The notes: generated by a model from the letters alone, not told the origin. Numbered from the stretch's first letter, positions 49,374 through 57,191 are shown. The stretch is DNA of 64,000 bases from Burkholderia ubonensis subsp. mesacidophila (GCF_002097715.1 NZ_CP020737.1:930001-994000), one strand, 5' to 3'. Program-made: numbers and translations.

Positions 49374-50204
49374 ATGGACTGGATACTGATCTGCAAGACA
49401 TTGCTCCTCGGCGTCGTCGAGGGGCTGACGGAATTCCTGCCGGTGTCGAGCACCGGCCACCTGATCGTCGCGGGCAGCTTCCTGAATTTCAACGATGCGC
49501 ACGCGAAGACCTTCGACGTCGTGATCCAGTTCGGCGCGATCCTCGCGGTGTGCTGGGAGTATCGGCGCCGGATCGCGTCGGTCGTCGCCGGGCTGCCGAG
49601 CCGGCCGGATGCGCAGCGCTTCGCGCTCAACGTCGTGATCGCGACGATTCCGGCGGTCGTGCTCGGCCTGTTGCTCGAGAAGAAGATCAAGGCGGCGCTG
49701 TTTTCACCGGTGCCGGTTGCGTTTGCGCTCGTCGTCGGCGGCGTGATCATCCTGCTGGCCGAGGCGCGGCAGCGCGAGCGGGGCGAGACGCCGCGCGTGC
49801 AGTCGGTCGATGCGCTGACGCCGCTCGATGCGCTCAAGGTCGGCCTCGCGCAATGTTTCGCGCTGGTTCCCGGCATGTCGCGCTCGGGCTCGACGATCAT
49901 CGGCGGGATGCTGTTCGGCCTCGACCGGCGCGTCGCGACCGAATTCTCGTTCTTCCTCGCGATTCCGATCATCTTCGGCGCGACGCTCTACGAAACCGTC
50001 AAGGACTGGCACGCGTTCACGGTCGATTCGCTCGGGCTGTTCGCGCTGGGGCTCGTGGCGTCGTTCGTCAGCGCGTTCGCGTGCGTGCGCTGGCTGCTGC
50101 GCTACGTCGCGTCGCACGATTTCACCGCGTTCGCGTGGTACCGGATCGTGTTCGGCCTGTTCGTGCTGCTGGTCGGATACAGCGGCTGGCTGAACTGGGC
50201 GTGA
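49374..50204 (+). CDS. uppP: Undecaprenyl-diphosphatase
   Basis: 276 residues, polytopic. It recycles undecaprenyl pyrophosphate to the monophosphate used by peptidoglycan and by the glycan systems in this window; bacitracin resistance is a by-product. The (E/Q)xxxE motif is Glu16-x3-Glu20 in [15 protein letters not shown] with His29, and the second active element is PGMSRSGST with its Arg. Start ATG 49374 matches the family N-terminus. Confidence 0.95.
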   Translation: MDWILICKTLLLGVVEGLTEFLPVSSTGHLIVAGSFLNFNDAHAKTFDVVIQFGAILAVCWEYRRRIASVVAGLPSRPDAQRFALNVVIATIPAVVLGLLLEKKIKAALFSPVPVAFALVVGGVIILLAEARQRERGETPRVQSVDALTPLDALKVGLAQCFALVPGMSRSGSTIIGGMLFGLDRRVATEFSFFLAIPIIFGATLYETVKDWHAFTVDSLGLFALGLVASFVSAFACVRWLLRYVASHDFTAFAWYRIVFGLFVLLVGYSGWLNWA

Positions 50205-50263
50205 CGCGGGGCGGTGTAGGCAAGTCCTGACGCCTGACGCGCGGTTCGGCGAGCTCAATGACA

Positions 50264-50297
50264 GACGGCCCGACCGGCAGATGCCGGTCGGGCCGTC
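50264..50297. terminator. Strong convergent hairpin between uppP and trmB
   Basis: GACGGCCCGACCGGCA (50264-50279) pairs perfectly with TGCCGGTCGGGCCGTC (50282-50297), a 16-base stem with a GA loop. GTTGCTTGT follows on the + strand. Confidence 0.8.
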
Positions 50298-50360
50298 GTT
50301 GCTTGTGCGGTTTGCGTGATGCGTGGCGGATGCGGCCGCGTGGATACGGCCGCGCCGCGA

Positions 50361-51128
50361 TCAGCCTGCGCGCTTGCGGAAAATGAGATCCCAGACGCCG
50401 TGGCCGAGCCGGATGCCGCGTCGCTCGAATTTCGTCACCGGGCGGTAGTCGGGGCGGGGCGCGTAGCCGTCGGCGGTGTTCTCGAGCAACGGCTCGGCGC
50501 CGAGCACGTCGAGCATCTGCTCCGCGTAGTTCTGCCAGTCGGTCGCGCAATGCAGGTACGCGCCGGGCTTCAGGCGCGACGCGAGCAGCTTGACGAGCGG
50601 CGGCTGGATCAGCCGGCGCTTGTGATGCCGCGCCTTGTGCCACGGATCGGGGAAGAAGATGTGCACGCCGTCGAGGCTGTCCGGCGCGATCATGTGCTCG
50701 AGCACTTCCACCGCGTCGTGCTGGATGATGCGGATGTTCGTCAGGTCCTGCTCGCCGATCAGCTTGAGCAGCGCGCCGATGCCCGGCTCGTGCACCTCGA
50801 CGCCGAGGAAGTCGTCGTCCGGGCGGTGCGCGGCGATTTCAGCGGTCGACGCGCCCATCCCGAAGCCGATCTCGAGGATGCGCGGCGCGGTGCGGCCGAA
50901 CACGGCGCTCCAGTCGGGCTGGTCCGGCGTATAGCCGACGACGAAGCGCGGGCCGAGTTCGTCGAGCGCGCGGCGCTGGCCGGTCGACACGCGGCCGGCG
51001 CGGGTGACGAAGCTGCGGATGCGGCGGTGGTGCAGCGGATTGACTGCGTCGCCGCCGGTGGCGGCTTCGTCGGGGATGGCGTCGTCGTGCGGCGGCAGGC
51101 CGGCTTCGTTCGGGTCGTCGTGCATCAT
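50361..51128 (-). CDS. trmB: tRNA (guanine-N7-)-methyltransferase
   Basis: 255 residues from the ATG at 51128. SAM-dependent formation of m7G46: [17 protein letters not shown] (SAM site), [15 protein letters not shown], the signature [18 protein letters not shown] (PDPW loop), and [11 protein letters not shown]. The N-terminal 55 residues are a low-conservation extension. It is downstream of the tRNA-Gly gene on the same strand. Confidence 0.95.
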   Translation of the reverse strand: MMHDDPNEAGLPPHDDAIPDEAATGGDAVNPLHHRRIRSFVTRAGRVSTGQRRALDELGPRFVVGYTPDQPDWSAVFGRTAPRILEIGFGMGASTAEIAAHRPDDDFLGVEVHEPGIGALLKLIGEQDLTNIRIIQHDAVEVLEHMIAPDSLDGVHIFFPDPWHKARHHKRRLIQPPLVKLLASRLKPGAYLHCATDWQNYAEQMLDVLGAEPLLENTADGYAPRPDYRPVTKFERRGIRLGHGVWDLIFRKRAG

Positions 51129-51203
51129 CGGTGACAGAGAAAGGCTCGGTTGCGGGCGAGGGCCCGTGGCGCGCAGCACGCGCCGGCCGGACCGGCGCGC
51201 GGT

Positions 51204-51232
51204 ACAAAAAAGCCGCCTTCAATGAGGCGGCT
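51204..51232 (-). terminator. Intrinsic terminator of tRNA-Gly
   Basis: On the minus strand AGCCGCCT, six-base loop, AGGCGGCT and a run of T. Located 30 bases beyond the tRNA 3' end. Confidence 0.9.
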
Positions 51233-51261
51233 GGCGCGCAGGCTGCGTTGCAGCCGGAAAG

Positions 51262-51336
51262 TGGAGCGGGCGATGGGAATCGAACCCACGTCATCAGCTT
51301 GGGAAGCTGAGGTAATGGCCATTATACGACGCCCGC
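51262..51336 (-). tRNA. tRNA-Gly(CCC)
   Basis: 75-base gene with encoded CCA. Acceptor GCGGGCG pairs with CGCCCGC, the T-loop is GTTCGATTC, and the anticodon stem CAGCT/AGCTG encloses TTCCCAA, giving anticodon CCC (codon GGG). The anticodon arm is nearly palindromic on the DNA level. It serves as the integration site of the adjoining island, which has replaced its 5' half and promoter. Confidence 0.93.
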
Positions 51337-51341
51337 AGAAC
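51297..51341. repeat. Left attachment repeat (functional tRNA 5' half)
   Basis: Begins in the anticodon loop, with GCTTGGGAAGCTGAGG first, and runs past the tRNA 5' end into AGAAC. It matches 56986-57029 with a one-base difference in length. Confidence 0.85.
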
Positions 51342-51346
51342 GTATG

Positions 51347-51376
51347 ATTCTACAAGGGTTTGGGTGGGGAAGGCAA
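51347..51376 (-). promoter_or_regulatory. Promoter of tRNA-Gly supplied by the island
   Basis: On the minus strand TTGCCT (51371-51376), 18 bases, TAGAAT (51347-51352), ending ten bases before the tRNA 5' end. The relic copy at 57035-57064 has the same layout. Confidence 0.65.
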
Positions 51377-51570
51377 TGGGGTGGTTTTGGACGGTGGCAT
51401 CGAAACTGGCATCGCTCGGTGGGGGAGCGGTGGCAGCACTGGTAGCGCGAGAGTGTCAACGTAACGCCGTAACGCACAGACGCGAACGAAAATAGGTTGG
51501 CTTCGCTTGTACGCGAAACTTTTTGTGATAAAATTCGCGTTACTCGAAAACAACCTACGGTGTGTCTTGT

Positions 51571-52236
51571 ATGGCGACTTCGCCCGTTGATGGTATCGAA
51601 GCTCTGGAACAACTCATCGTCCAAAACATTCCGCGTGATGCGCTGATGGCTTGCGAGGATGCATATCACAATGGGGACGTAAAAGGCCGCGCCCAAGCGT
51701 CTGCGTTTGCGCAAGGGCACCGCCCGTCTGCCGCTGGCCAAGTGAAGCACTTCTACATCAATGAGGCCTTCCACGACGCTTTGTTGGCGCACGGTGCAGA
51801 TCCGACGCCTCTTCGTGGTACGCGCTTGGTTGTTGGACGCTGGGGTATCTTCCACGTCGCACGTCTCAATGTCCCCGGGCATCAATGGGTGAATTTGCGG
51901 CGGAGTGCGACACGCAAGACGTTGGCAGAAGTCAACAAAAGCATCGAGCGCAAATATGTGCAGCGCGATTTGTTCGATGAAGCGTCGGACGCGGCGGCAG
52001 GCACTATTTTCATTCTCGGTGTGATGGATGGCATCGACGCGAATGGCATCGCTCAGCTGACTCAGGTCATGTTGGCGCTTCCGGCGCCCGATATGAAATC
52101 CTGGCTGTATATGAAGTCGGTGAGCGAATTCTTGAGCCTGTACGAGCAAACGAACGCGGTGGAGCAGCCGGACAACGCACTGCCCAAACTCAAGACGCAG
52201 CCCAAGAAGCAAACTGGAAATGACCAAGGGAATTAA
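51571..52236 (+). CDS. Unknown protein coupled to the XRE-ImmA/IrrE gene
   Basis: 221 residues from ATG 51571 (GTG 51562 possible). I do not recognise a family. Visible are VKHFYINEAFHDALLAHG, a middle segment with RGTRLVVGRWGIFHVARLN, a predicted alpha/beta body, and a Lys/Gln/Pro-rich tail. It overlaps the next gene by 17 bases, so the two proteins are probably made together, as in toxin-antitoxin or defence pairs. Its role as toxin or partner is only inferred from this coupling. Confidence 0.7.
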   Translation: MATSPVDGIEALEQLIVQNIPRDALMACEDAYHNGDVKGRAQASAFAQGHRPSAAGQVKHFYINEAFHDALLAHGADPTPLRGTRLVVGRWGIFHVARLNVPGHQWVNLRRSATRKTLAEVNKSIERKYVQRDLFDEASDAAAGTIFILGVMDGIDANGIAQLTQVMLALPAPDMKSWLYMKSVSEFLSLYEQTNAVEQPDNALPKLKTQPKKQTGNDQGN

Positions 52237-53422
52237 TGATCTTCAGCCCGCACGCCTGGAACAGGCGCTCGCCGCACGCAGCCTTACAAAAGGCCAACTT
52301 GCGAGCCTTGTTGGCGTTGCGGCGTCAACAGTTACGAAGTGGTGCAAGGGAGATCAAGCGCCTGAAGCTGATACTTTTGAGCGCCTCGCTTCCGTACTGA
52401 ATGTCCAGCCGGACTGGTTAACGCGTCCTGTGTTGCCGCGTGTGTCGAGTCCGCTATACCGCAGTAATGCTTCAGCGCTTAAGGCTGCTCGGGCAAAGCT
52501 GGAGGCTCGTACGGAATGGGCGCAGGAAATTTCAGTTGTTTTGAGCGAATATGTTGATTTCCCGCAGTTGAATCTACCGAAGCGCTCGTTTCAAGATCCC
52601 GAGCAGATCAGCGATGCTGACATCGAAGCAGCAGCCGAAGAGTGTCGTTCCCTTTGGCAGTTGGGTCGTGGTCCGATCCAAAATTTGGCATTGGCTGCTG
52701 AGGGTGCTGGGATCCTCATTGTGCGGGAAGAAACGGATATTTCGGCAATCGAAGGCCTTTCAAGTTGGAGCAAGCTGCTTGAGCGGCCGATAGTATTTCT
52801 CTCGGCGGACAAGGCTAACGCTTTTCGAAGTCGATTCGACTTGGCGCACGAGATCGGTCATCTCGTTTTACACAAGCATATACCGAGAGCTGACGAGCGA
52901 GACCGCTACAACCAGATGGAAAAGCAAGCGCACCAATTTGCCGGTGCGCTGTTGCTTCCGGCGGAAACGTTCGCGTCCGAGATCCGCATTCCCACGAATT
53001 TGGACAACCTGCTTATCTTGAAGCAGCGTTGGGGTGCATCAGTCGCCGCCATGATGATGCGGTTGCACGCCCTCGGTCTGCTTAGTGATGAAGAAAAGTT
53101 ATCGCTTTTTAAGCGCCGGTCTGCGCGTTGGGGTTCAAAGGCTGAACCGGGTGACGAAAAGTGGGAGCCCGAGATGCCACGCTTGCTTCGGCGCACCGTG
53201 GAACTTCTTGTCAACGAGGGCATCGTCCCTGCTGAACGGATTCCGCAGCACCTAGGGTTTTCTGCGAACGATGTAGTGAAGCTCTGCTGTTTGCGCGATA
53301 ACTACTTCCGTGCGCCCGCCGAAGTGCTGGACCTTGCGGTCCTTCGTTCGACGACGCCGAGTACGCGGAGGGTGATGCGGGAAGAGGGCGCGGTCGTGTC
53401 GTTTGAGCGGTTTAAGAAGTGA
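52220..53422 (+). CDS. XRE regulator fused to ImmA/IrrE metallopeptidase
   Basis: 400 residues. Residues 10-65 form a helix-turn-helix (SLTKGQLASLVGVAASTVTKW). After a linker, an ImmA/IrrE (COG2856) zinc peptidase domain follows with HEIGH at 210-214 (DLAHEIGHLVLHKH) and the third-ligand helix EKQAHQFAGALLLP. A helical C-terminal domain ends the protein. ImmA/IrrE enzymes cleave repressors in response to damage or phage; the fused form is common in two-gene toxin-antitoxin-like units such as the reported RosmerTA type. Which gene is toxic is unknown. Confidence 0.88.
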   Translation: MTKGINDLQPARLEQALAARSLTKGQLASLVGVAASTVTKWCKGDQAPEADTFERLASVLNVQPDWLTRPVLPRVSSPLYRSNASALKAARAKLEARTEWAQEISVVLSEYVDFPQLNLPKRSFQDPEQISDADIEAAAEECRSLWQLGRGPIQNLALAAEGAGILIVREETDISAIEGLSSWSKLLERPIVFLSADKANAFRSRFDLAHEIGHLVLHKHIPRADERDRYNQMEKQAHQFAGALLLPAETFASEIRIPTNLDNLLILKQRWGASVAAMMMRLHALGLLSDEEKLSLFKRRSARWGSKAEPGDEKWEPEMPRLLRRTVELLVNEGIVPAERIPQHLGFSANDVVKLCCLRDNYFRAPAEVLDLAVLRSTTPSTRRVMREEGAVVSFERFKK

Positions 53423-53743
53423 TGCCGTGCGCGGTGAGCGCAAGAATTGTATGAAGGTGGCCCTCGATAATTGTCTTCGAGGGTTGCCGCTGTATCAAGT
53501 GTTGGTCGATCGAAGGCCTTCACGTAGATGCAATTCACCGAGACGAGCATCAGTACGGCCAATGTGTTGGGGCCGCCGCTAGGTCCCAATGCAAACCGGC
53601 CTTTTGCGTCGTTGTCCTTCCGCGGCGTTCGCCGTAATAGTCGTTGCATGGACGACACTCAACACTCCCGAGGCGGTATTGTCGACGCATCGAGGCAGAA
53701 TGGCCCCTATGGAACCTTCCTGCCAGGAATTGCTCGCGGTACG
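53423..53743. other. Island stretch without a recognised gene
   Basis: 321 bases after the ImmA/IrrE gene. Several short frames exist, but none has a ribosome site or a recognisable product. I see no repeat or hairpin worth calling. Confidence 0.4.
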
Positions 53744-54091
53744 CTATTTTCCCTTCGAGTTTTTCTGCGGCTTTTTGGGTTGACCAGGGTTACGGTGGGG
53801 GACCGTGTTTTTTATCTCAGCTACTTTGTTTTCCAGAGTTTCGATAGCATTTCTAGCGCCATCCTTCTGTCCTTGGGTGTACACGGCCTCTAAAACTTGG
53901 GAGAGCCGGACACCATGATACAAGGTCATATCTTCCGTGATTTCCTCCATGGCTTTCGCTACACGAGGGGATGCATAGACGGGAACGTTCTTGTCACCAA
54001 TCGGGATGAGATTTTTTTGATTTCGTGGTTTTCCTGGAGCCTTGGCAGGCGTGGCGGTTTTTGTCGATGCCGGAGTCTTCTTGGTCGCCAT
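53744..54091 (-). CDS. Small basic protein with Lys/Ala/Pro-rich ends
   Basis: 115 residues. The N-terminus is Lys/Thr/Ala/Pro-rich (ATKKTPASTKTATPAKAPGK), like histone H1-type tails. The middle, YASPRVAKAMEEITEDMTLYHGVRL, is a predicted helical core with SQVLEAVYTQGQKDGA, and the C-terminus is again Lys/Pro-rich. It may bind nucleic acid. No family is recognised. ATG at 54091 has no strong ribosome site. Confidence 0.6.
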   Translation of the reverse strand: MATKKTPASTKTATPAKAPGKPRNQKNLIPIGDKNVPVYASPRVAKAMEEITEDMTLYHGVRLSQVLEAVYTQGQKDGARNAIETLENKVAEIKNTVPHRNPGQPKKPQKNSKGK

Positions 54092-54377
54092 ATAAATCCA
54101 TGCAAGGATTGATAGGTTTGTGTGGTGTGGAATGCACAGGTACGCGTGTGCCCCGATTATTTTGGGGCAGCATCGAACCTACTCTTGCAGCTATTTCGTG
54201 TCAAGACGAGTGACGGTTGAGCGCCCGCGCTCACCGTCATGATGGAATGGGTCGGCGCTATTGCCAGTGGGATTTCGTGCTGGTCGTCGTCGTGACGGTC
54301 GTGGTTGCTCGCTCGCCGTTGCCCTGAAGGTCGATCTGCTCGACCGTGGACGCACTTTCAACGAACGGAGTGCGATT

Positions 54378-54720
54378 ATGGTCGATCAGAAGCAAGGTGC
54401 AACGAGCAAGGATGAGAAAGCGAGCAAGCCGGTTGCTGCTGACCTAAAGCAGGCGACTTCGACGGCTAACTCGACTGAAAATGATCCTGCAGCGACGGCG
54501 GCATTGGGCTACACCGACGAAGATGGAACAGGCGACGGAAATCTACAAGCGGATGCGGACCATCAAGGACGTGACCAGGAAGGACATCATCGAGAAGTTC
54601 ATCGCCGAGGTGAAACTGACGAAGGCCGGCGCAACCACCTACTAGCAACTGATCAAGGATAAGCACGAGCCGATGGGCAAGATAATAGAGCTGGTCCCGG
54701 CATTTCCTGTCTGTCATTGA
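54378..54720 (+). pseudogene. Broken gene of a small Lys/Ala-rich protein with a helical domain
   Basis: An ATG at 54378 opens a low-complexity part (KQGATSKDEKASKPVAADLK) in one frame. From about 54511 the meaningful reading moves to the +1 frame: TKMEQATEIYKRMRTIKDV then KDIIEKFIAEVKLTKAGATTY, a conserved-looking domain in which the next residues are normally YQ. Here the Tyr codon has become TAG (54643-54645), then QLIKDKHE continues to TGA at 54718. So it has one frameshift and one stop. It overlaps the 3' end of the reverse transcriptase gene on the other strand. Confidence 0.65.
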
Positions 54721-55685
54721 GGCGACTCCTGCTCGGGAACTGCCTTCTTCATGCGTAGACTAGCGATTTCCTTGTAGTATTTGAAGGACAGCTTTGTGAA
54801 TAATCTCGGGTCGGCGTGCTCAATGAATGCTAGATGTCCGCGCAGCTTTTCGTGCTCTTCGAAATCTAGCTTACCCACCGAAAAGAGCTTCAACAGCAAT
54901 CGAATATGATCGCGGTAGTTGGCGTGAACCCCGACTTTGCCATCCATATTGACACGTAAACCCGTGATGAGCGTCGATCCCCCTTTGCGACTCATGTAAC
55001 GCGTCTTCGCTACATTGATTGAAAGCTTAGGGCTTGCGCATCTCGCGAGAATGGTTTGTAGTTCATCGGCGAACGTTCTGCATGCTCCCTGTTTGTCTGT
55101 CGAAAAGACGAAATCATCTGCATATCGGGTTAGTACTGCTTGCCCAAAACGTTCAGGGGCAGCGGCTATGAGCTGGTTCAGACGCATATCCAGCTCATAC
55201 ATGACCGCGTTTGCGATACGTGGTGACGAAGGATATCCGACAGGAAGGCGGTCGCTTCTGTCAAAGCATGCCTTTCGAACAAGTTGCTCGAATGCGGGAG
55301 TGAAAACCCATTCCTCAAATCGAGGCTTTGCGTCATTAATCGCCCGTATCAGATCCTTGCTTCGTATGGATGGAAAGAATCCCGACACATCTAAACGCAC
55401 CGAATATGCAGATTTTCTGTGTGCCTCGGCATTCATGACGATTGAGGTGCCCGGTTGGAACGCAGTGGCTAGGTCACTTACGGGTAGTTTTGATAGGACG
55501 ACAGCGTCGAGCCAGGCGATAACAAGTTTAAGCTCTGCGGCTGGTTGAATCAGATGACGATCCTCTCCCGAGCGCTTTTTGATTGTGAATTTTTTGAAGC
55601 GAAAATAAGCTGCCTGAATGGCATCGTCCAGCAATGCTCTAGGTACCGATAGATCGCCAGCAATTCGGTCCACGATGTCAGACAT
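54714..55685 (-). CDS. ret: Retron reverse transcriptase
   Basis: 323 residues. It is a retron-type RT: retron signature NAxxH at 85-89 (NAEAH), first catalytic Asp99 in RLDVSGFFPS, LPVGYPSSP (147-155), the YADD box with Asp190 and Asp191, and a VTG-like ITG at 240-242 (in place of VTG). These features distinguish retrons from group II intron RTs and diversity-generating RTs. It would copy the msd of the ncRNA at 56594 to msDNA. It starts eight bases inside the effector's 3' end, so the two are coupled. Confidence 0.92.
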   Translation of the reverse strand: MSDIVDRIAGDLSVPRALLDDAIQAAYFRFKKFTIKKRSGEDRHLIQPAAELKLVIAWLDAVVLSKLPVSDLATAFQPGTSIVMNAEAHRKSAYSVRLDVSGFFPSIRSKDLIRAINDAKPRFEEWVFTPAFEQLVRKACFDRSDRLPVGYPSSPRIANAVMYELDMRLNQLIAAAPERFGQAVLTRYADDFVFSTDKQGACRTFADELQTILARCASPKLSINVAKTRYMSRKGGSTLITGLRVNMDGKVGVHANYRDHIRLLLKLFSVGKLDFEEHEKLRGHLAFIEHADPRLFTKLSFKYYKEIASLRMKKAVPEQESPQ

Positions 55686-56595
55686 GGCTGAACCTTTCGG
55701 GGTTTGATTGCCAATGAAATCGTCGGAACGTTGCCATCAGCGAATCGATATCTGTTGAGTAGCGAAGGAAGGGGGTTGTGCCAACTGCTCGATATACCCA
55801 GGTGTCGTTTATAAAGTGACTAACTATCAGCCTTGCTTCTCGGAGGACGCCAAGAAGCTTTGCCGCCATATCAAAATTCTTTTTGCCAAATGCTTCGATC
55901 AAGATCGCGATCACTTCTTTATTTGAAACCGGGCCAAAGAAGAGAACAAGGTCGTGGATAAAATATAGGCTGTATTTGTTTGCGCCAAGATCATCCGGTC
56001 GCGCTGGTCTAAAGGTGGTCGTTGCTGTGGCGCGCGTATCCAGTGCGTCAGCTAGATCGCTGAAGATTGTTCCTATGCCGTCGGTCTCGGTGATGCCATT
56101 TGCCCCCATCGGGTACCACAAGGTTGGGGACTTGGCTTCCGTCGCCGCTGCAATTGGTCCAGTTTCAATAAATGAATTGCTTCCTCGAAATTTTGAGTCA
56201 TTAATTATGACCAATTTTTTTCGAAGAGTCGGGTGGGCAAATGCTCCAAGCTCACAAAAAGCGCTTGGGCTTTCTAGAACAATCAGGATCTTATCGGCAA
56301 TTGCCGATATTTCGTGTTCGAGATCCAGTGCGTTCTTGTTTTGCCCAAGTCTTGCGAGTTCATTGAAGATTCCCTCGGCGTAAATGACTCGGTATTCGGG
56401 CGACACGCCTTCAGCGAACGTTTTAATTGCTTCGCGTCGTGCGGATGGTTTGCCTGGATTTTGGTTGGCGCCGCAAAGGAAGAAAAGTCGGTTTCCGCGA
56501 GAAAAAGCAGGAGGGCTGGATCGAAGATCCAGCCCAAACGTTCTCACCCGTTTGCCGATGGCGCTATTCTCGTACGTTAAGTTGCGCGTAAGCAT
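55678..56595 (-). CDS. Retron effector, nucleoside deoxyribosyltransferase-like with C-terminal winged-helix region
   Basis: 305 residues from the ATG at 56595; longer frames would run through the ncRNA. RLFFLCGANQNPG at 36-48, then ISAIADKILIVLESPSAFCE up to GAFAHP (97-122) with acidic Glu108 and Glu115, FIETGPI and WYPMG resemble the deoxyribosyltransferase-like part of Ec86/St85-type retron effectors. Residues 205-300 look like a winged-helix domain (SNKEVIAILIEAFGKKNF). The length is close to the Ec86 effector. In type II retrons the RT-msDNA complex restrains the effector, and phage releases it to attack nucleotides such as NAD; that role is inferred here. Confidence 0.85.
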   Translation of the reverse strand: MLTRNLTYENSAIGKRVRTFGLDLRSSPPAFSRGNRLFFLCGANQNPGKPSARREAIKTFAEGVSPEYRVIYAEGIFNELARLGQNKNALDLEHEISAIADKILIVLESPSAFCELGAFAHPTLRKKLVIINDSKFRGSNSFIETGPIAAATEAKSPTLWYPMGANGITETDGIGTIFSDLADALDTRATATTTFRPARPDDLGANKYSLYFIHDLVLFFGPVSNKEVIAILIEAFGKKNFDMAAKLLGVLREARLIVSHFINDTWVYRAVGTTPFLRYSTDIDSLMATFRRFHWQSNPERFSHV

Positions 56596-56743
56596 GCCTA
56601 CTAGAGCGTCGATGGGTACCGCTTCGGTCACTCGTCGACTGACGAGGGACCGAAGCGGTACCCATCGCCAGAGAGGTAAAAAATCAAGGCGGATTGCGAC
56701 CCGCAACCCGGTTCAGCCGAAGCTGAACAAAATGCTAGGCGAT
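56594..56743 (-). ncRNA. Predicted retron msr-msd RNA
   Basis: On the minus strand, from 5': a1 ATCGCCTA (56743-56736), overlapping the branch box TAGC (56737-56734, branch G at 56735). Then come two msr hairpins: GTTCAGC-TTCG-GCTGAAC (56728-56711) and CGGGTTGCG-GGT-CGCAATCCG (56710-56690). After a pyrimidine-rich linker comes the msd hairpin (56667-56610), then a2 TAGGCAT (56600-56594). a1 and a2 pair over seven bases with one bulge. Order and placement (RNA, effector, RT) fit type II retrons. Ends are approximate. Confidence 0.75.
56610..56667. repeat. Long msd hairpin
   Basis: A 20-base perfect inverted repeat (CGATGGGTACCGCTTCGGTC and its complement), one mismatch, a further six-base stem CTCGTC/GACGAG and a four-base loop. 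Such a hairpin is the usual msd stem of retrons. Confidence 0.9.
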
Positions 56744-56746
56744 TTA

Positions 56747-56775
56747 ATTATTGCGGAAAGATGTTCGCGGAGCAA
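56747..56775 (-). promoter_or_regulatory. Candidate promoter of the retron
   Basis: On the minus strand TTGCTC (56775-56770), 17 bases, AATAAT (56752-56747). Transcription would begin near 56740-56743, just before the a1 region. Confidence 0.55.
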
Positions 56776-56985
56776 CCGACTTTTTCGCCGGTGGCGATTG
56801 ACTGTTGTTAGGGCTGTCCTGCCGGCGTAGACCAACGAGCCCCGTATCAGCAGCTTCTTAGGATTGTTGATAGCGTGAAAACTGGCATCTCTGCAAACCC
56901 CGCATGAACAGTGGTTCTTCGTGGAGCCGGGAGAAAGGACGACGTGAGAACGCGTGTGAATAGTGGTTTTGATTAACGCGCTGGG

Positions 56986-57029
56986 GCTTGGGAAGCTGAG
57001 GTAATGGCCATTTACGACGCCCGCAGAAC
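56986..57029. repeat. Right attachment repeat (displaced tRNA 5' half)
   Basis: Identical to the left copy for 27 bases. It then lacks one base (ATTTACG against ATTATACG), and matches again through GACGCCCGCAGAAC. Without the 3' half it cannot make a tRNA. Confidence 0.85.
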
Positions 57030-57034
57030 TTACA

Positions 57035-57064
57035 ATTCTGCATGGATTCGGACCGTATTGGCAA
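57035..57064 (-). promoter_or_regulatory. Relic of the original tRNA-Gly promoter
   Basis: On the minus strand TTGCCA (57059-57064), 18 bases, CAGAAT (57035-57040), at nearly the same distance from the tRNA 5' end as the active promoter at 51347-51376. Confidence 0.6.
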
Positions 57065-57191
57065 CGGGCCGCATTCCTACGCCGACCCGATACCCGCCGG
57101 CTCACGCAGCCACAGTCCCCCCAGCGCCGTTTCCCGCCGCCGATGTTAATCTTGGCCCCCACCCACGTTGCCACCCCCGAACGGAACCCCC

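Larger units (their letters stand above)
51297..57029. mobile_element. Genomic island at tRNA-Gly carrying a retron
   Basis: About 5.7 kb bounded by direct copies of the tRNA-Gly 5' half. Genes inside are AT-richer than the core genes on both sides. Contents: an unknown gene plus XRE-ImmA/IrrE gene, a basic small protein, a broken gene, and a full retron. No integrase, transposase or relaxase is recognised, so it is either a degraded or a passively mobilised cassette. The right end (56776-56985) has no gene; it shares the 11-base AAACTGGCATC with the left end (51403-51413 and 56879-56889). Confidence 0.8.

Noticed and set aside
53528..53893. 121-codon plus-strand frame in the island
   Set aside because: It overlaps the better supported minus-strand gene, and its composition shows no coding character.
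54261..54377. Upstream extension of the broken gene
   Set aside because: The low-complexity family N-terminus starts at ATG 54378; the extension has no likeness to it.
55678..56706. Longer effector reading frame starting at 56706
   Set aside because: It would translate through the msd hairpin; ATG 56595 gives the normal effector length.
51297..57029. Integrase gene expected in the island
   Set aside because: No frame has recombinase-like motifs; none is reported.
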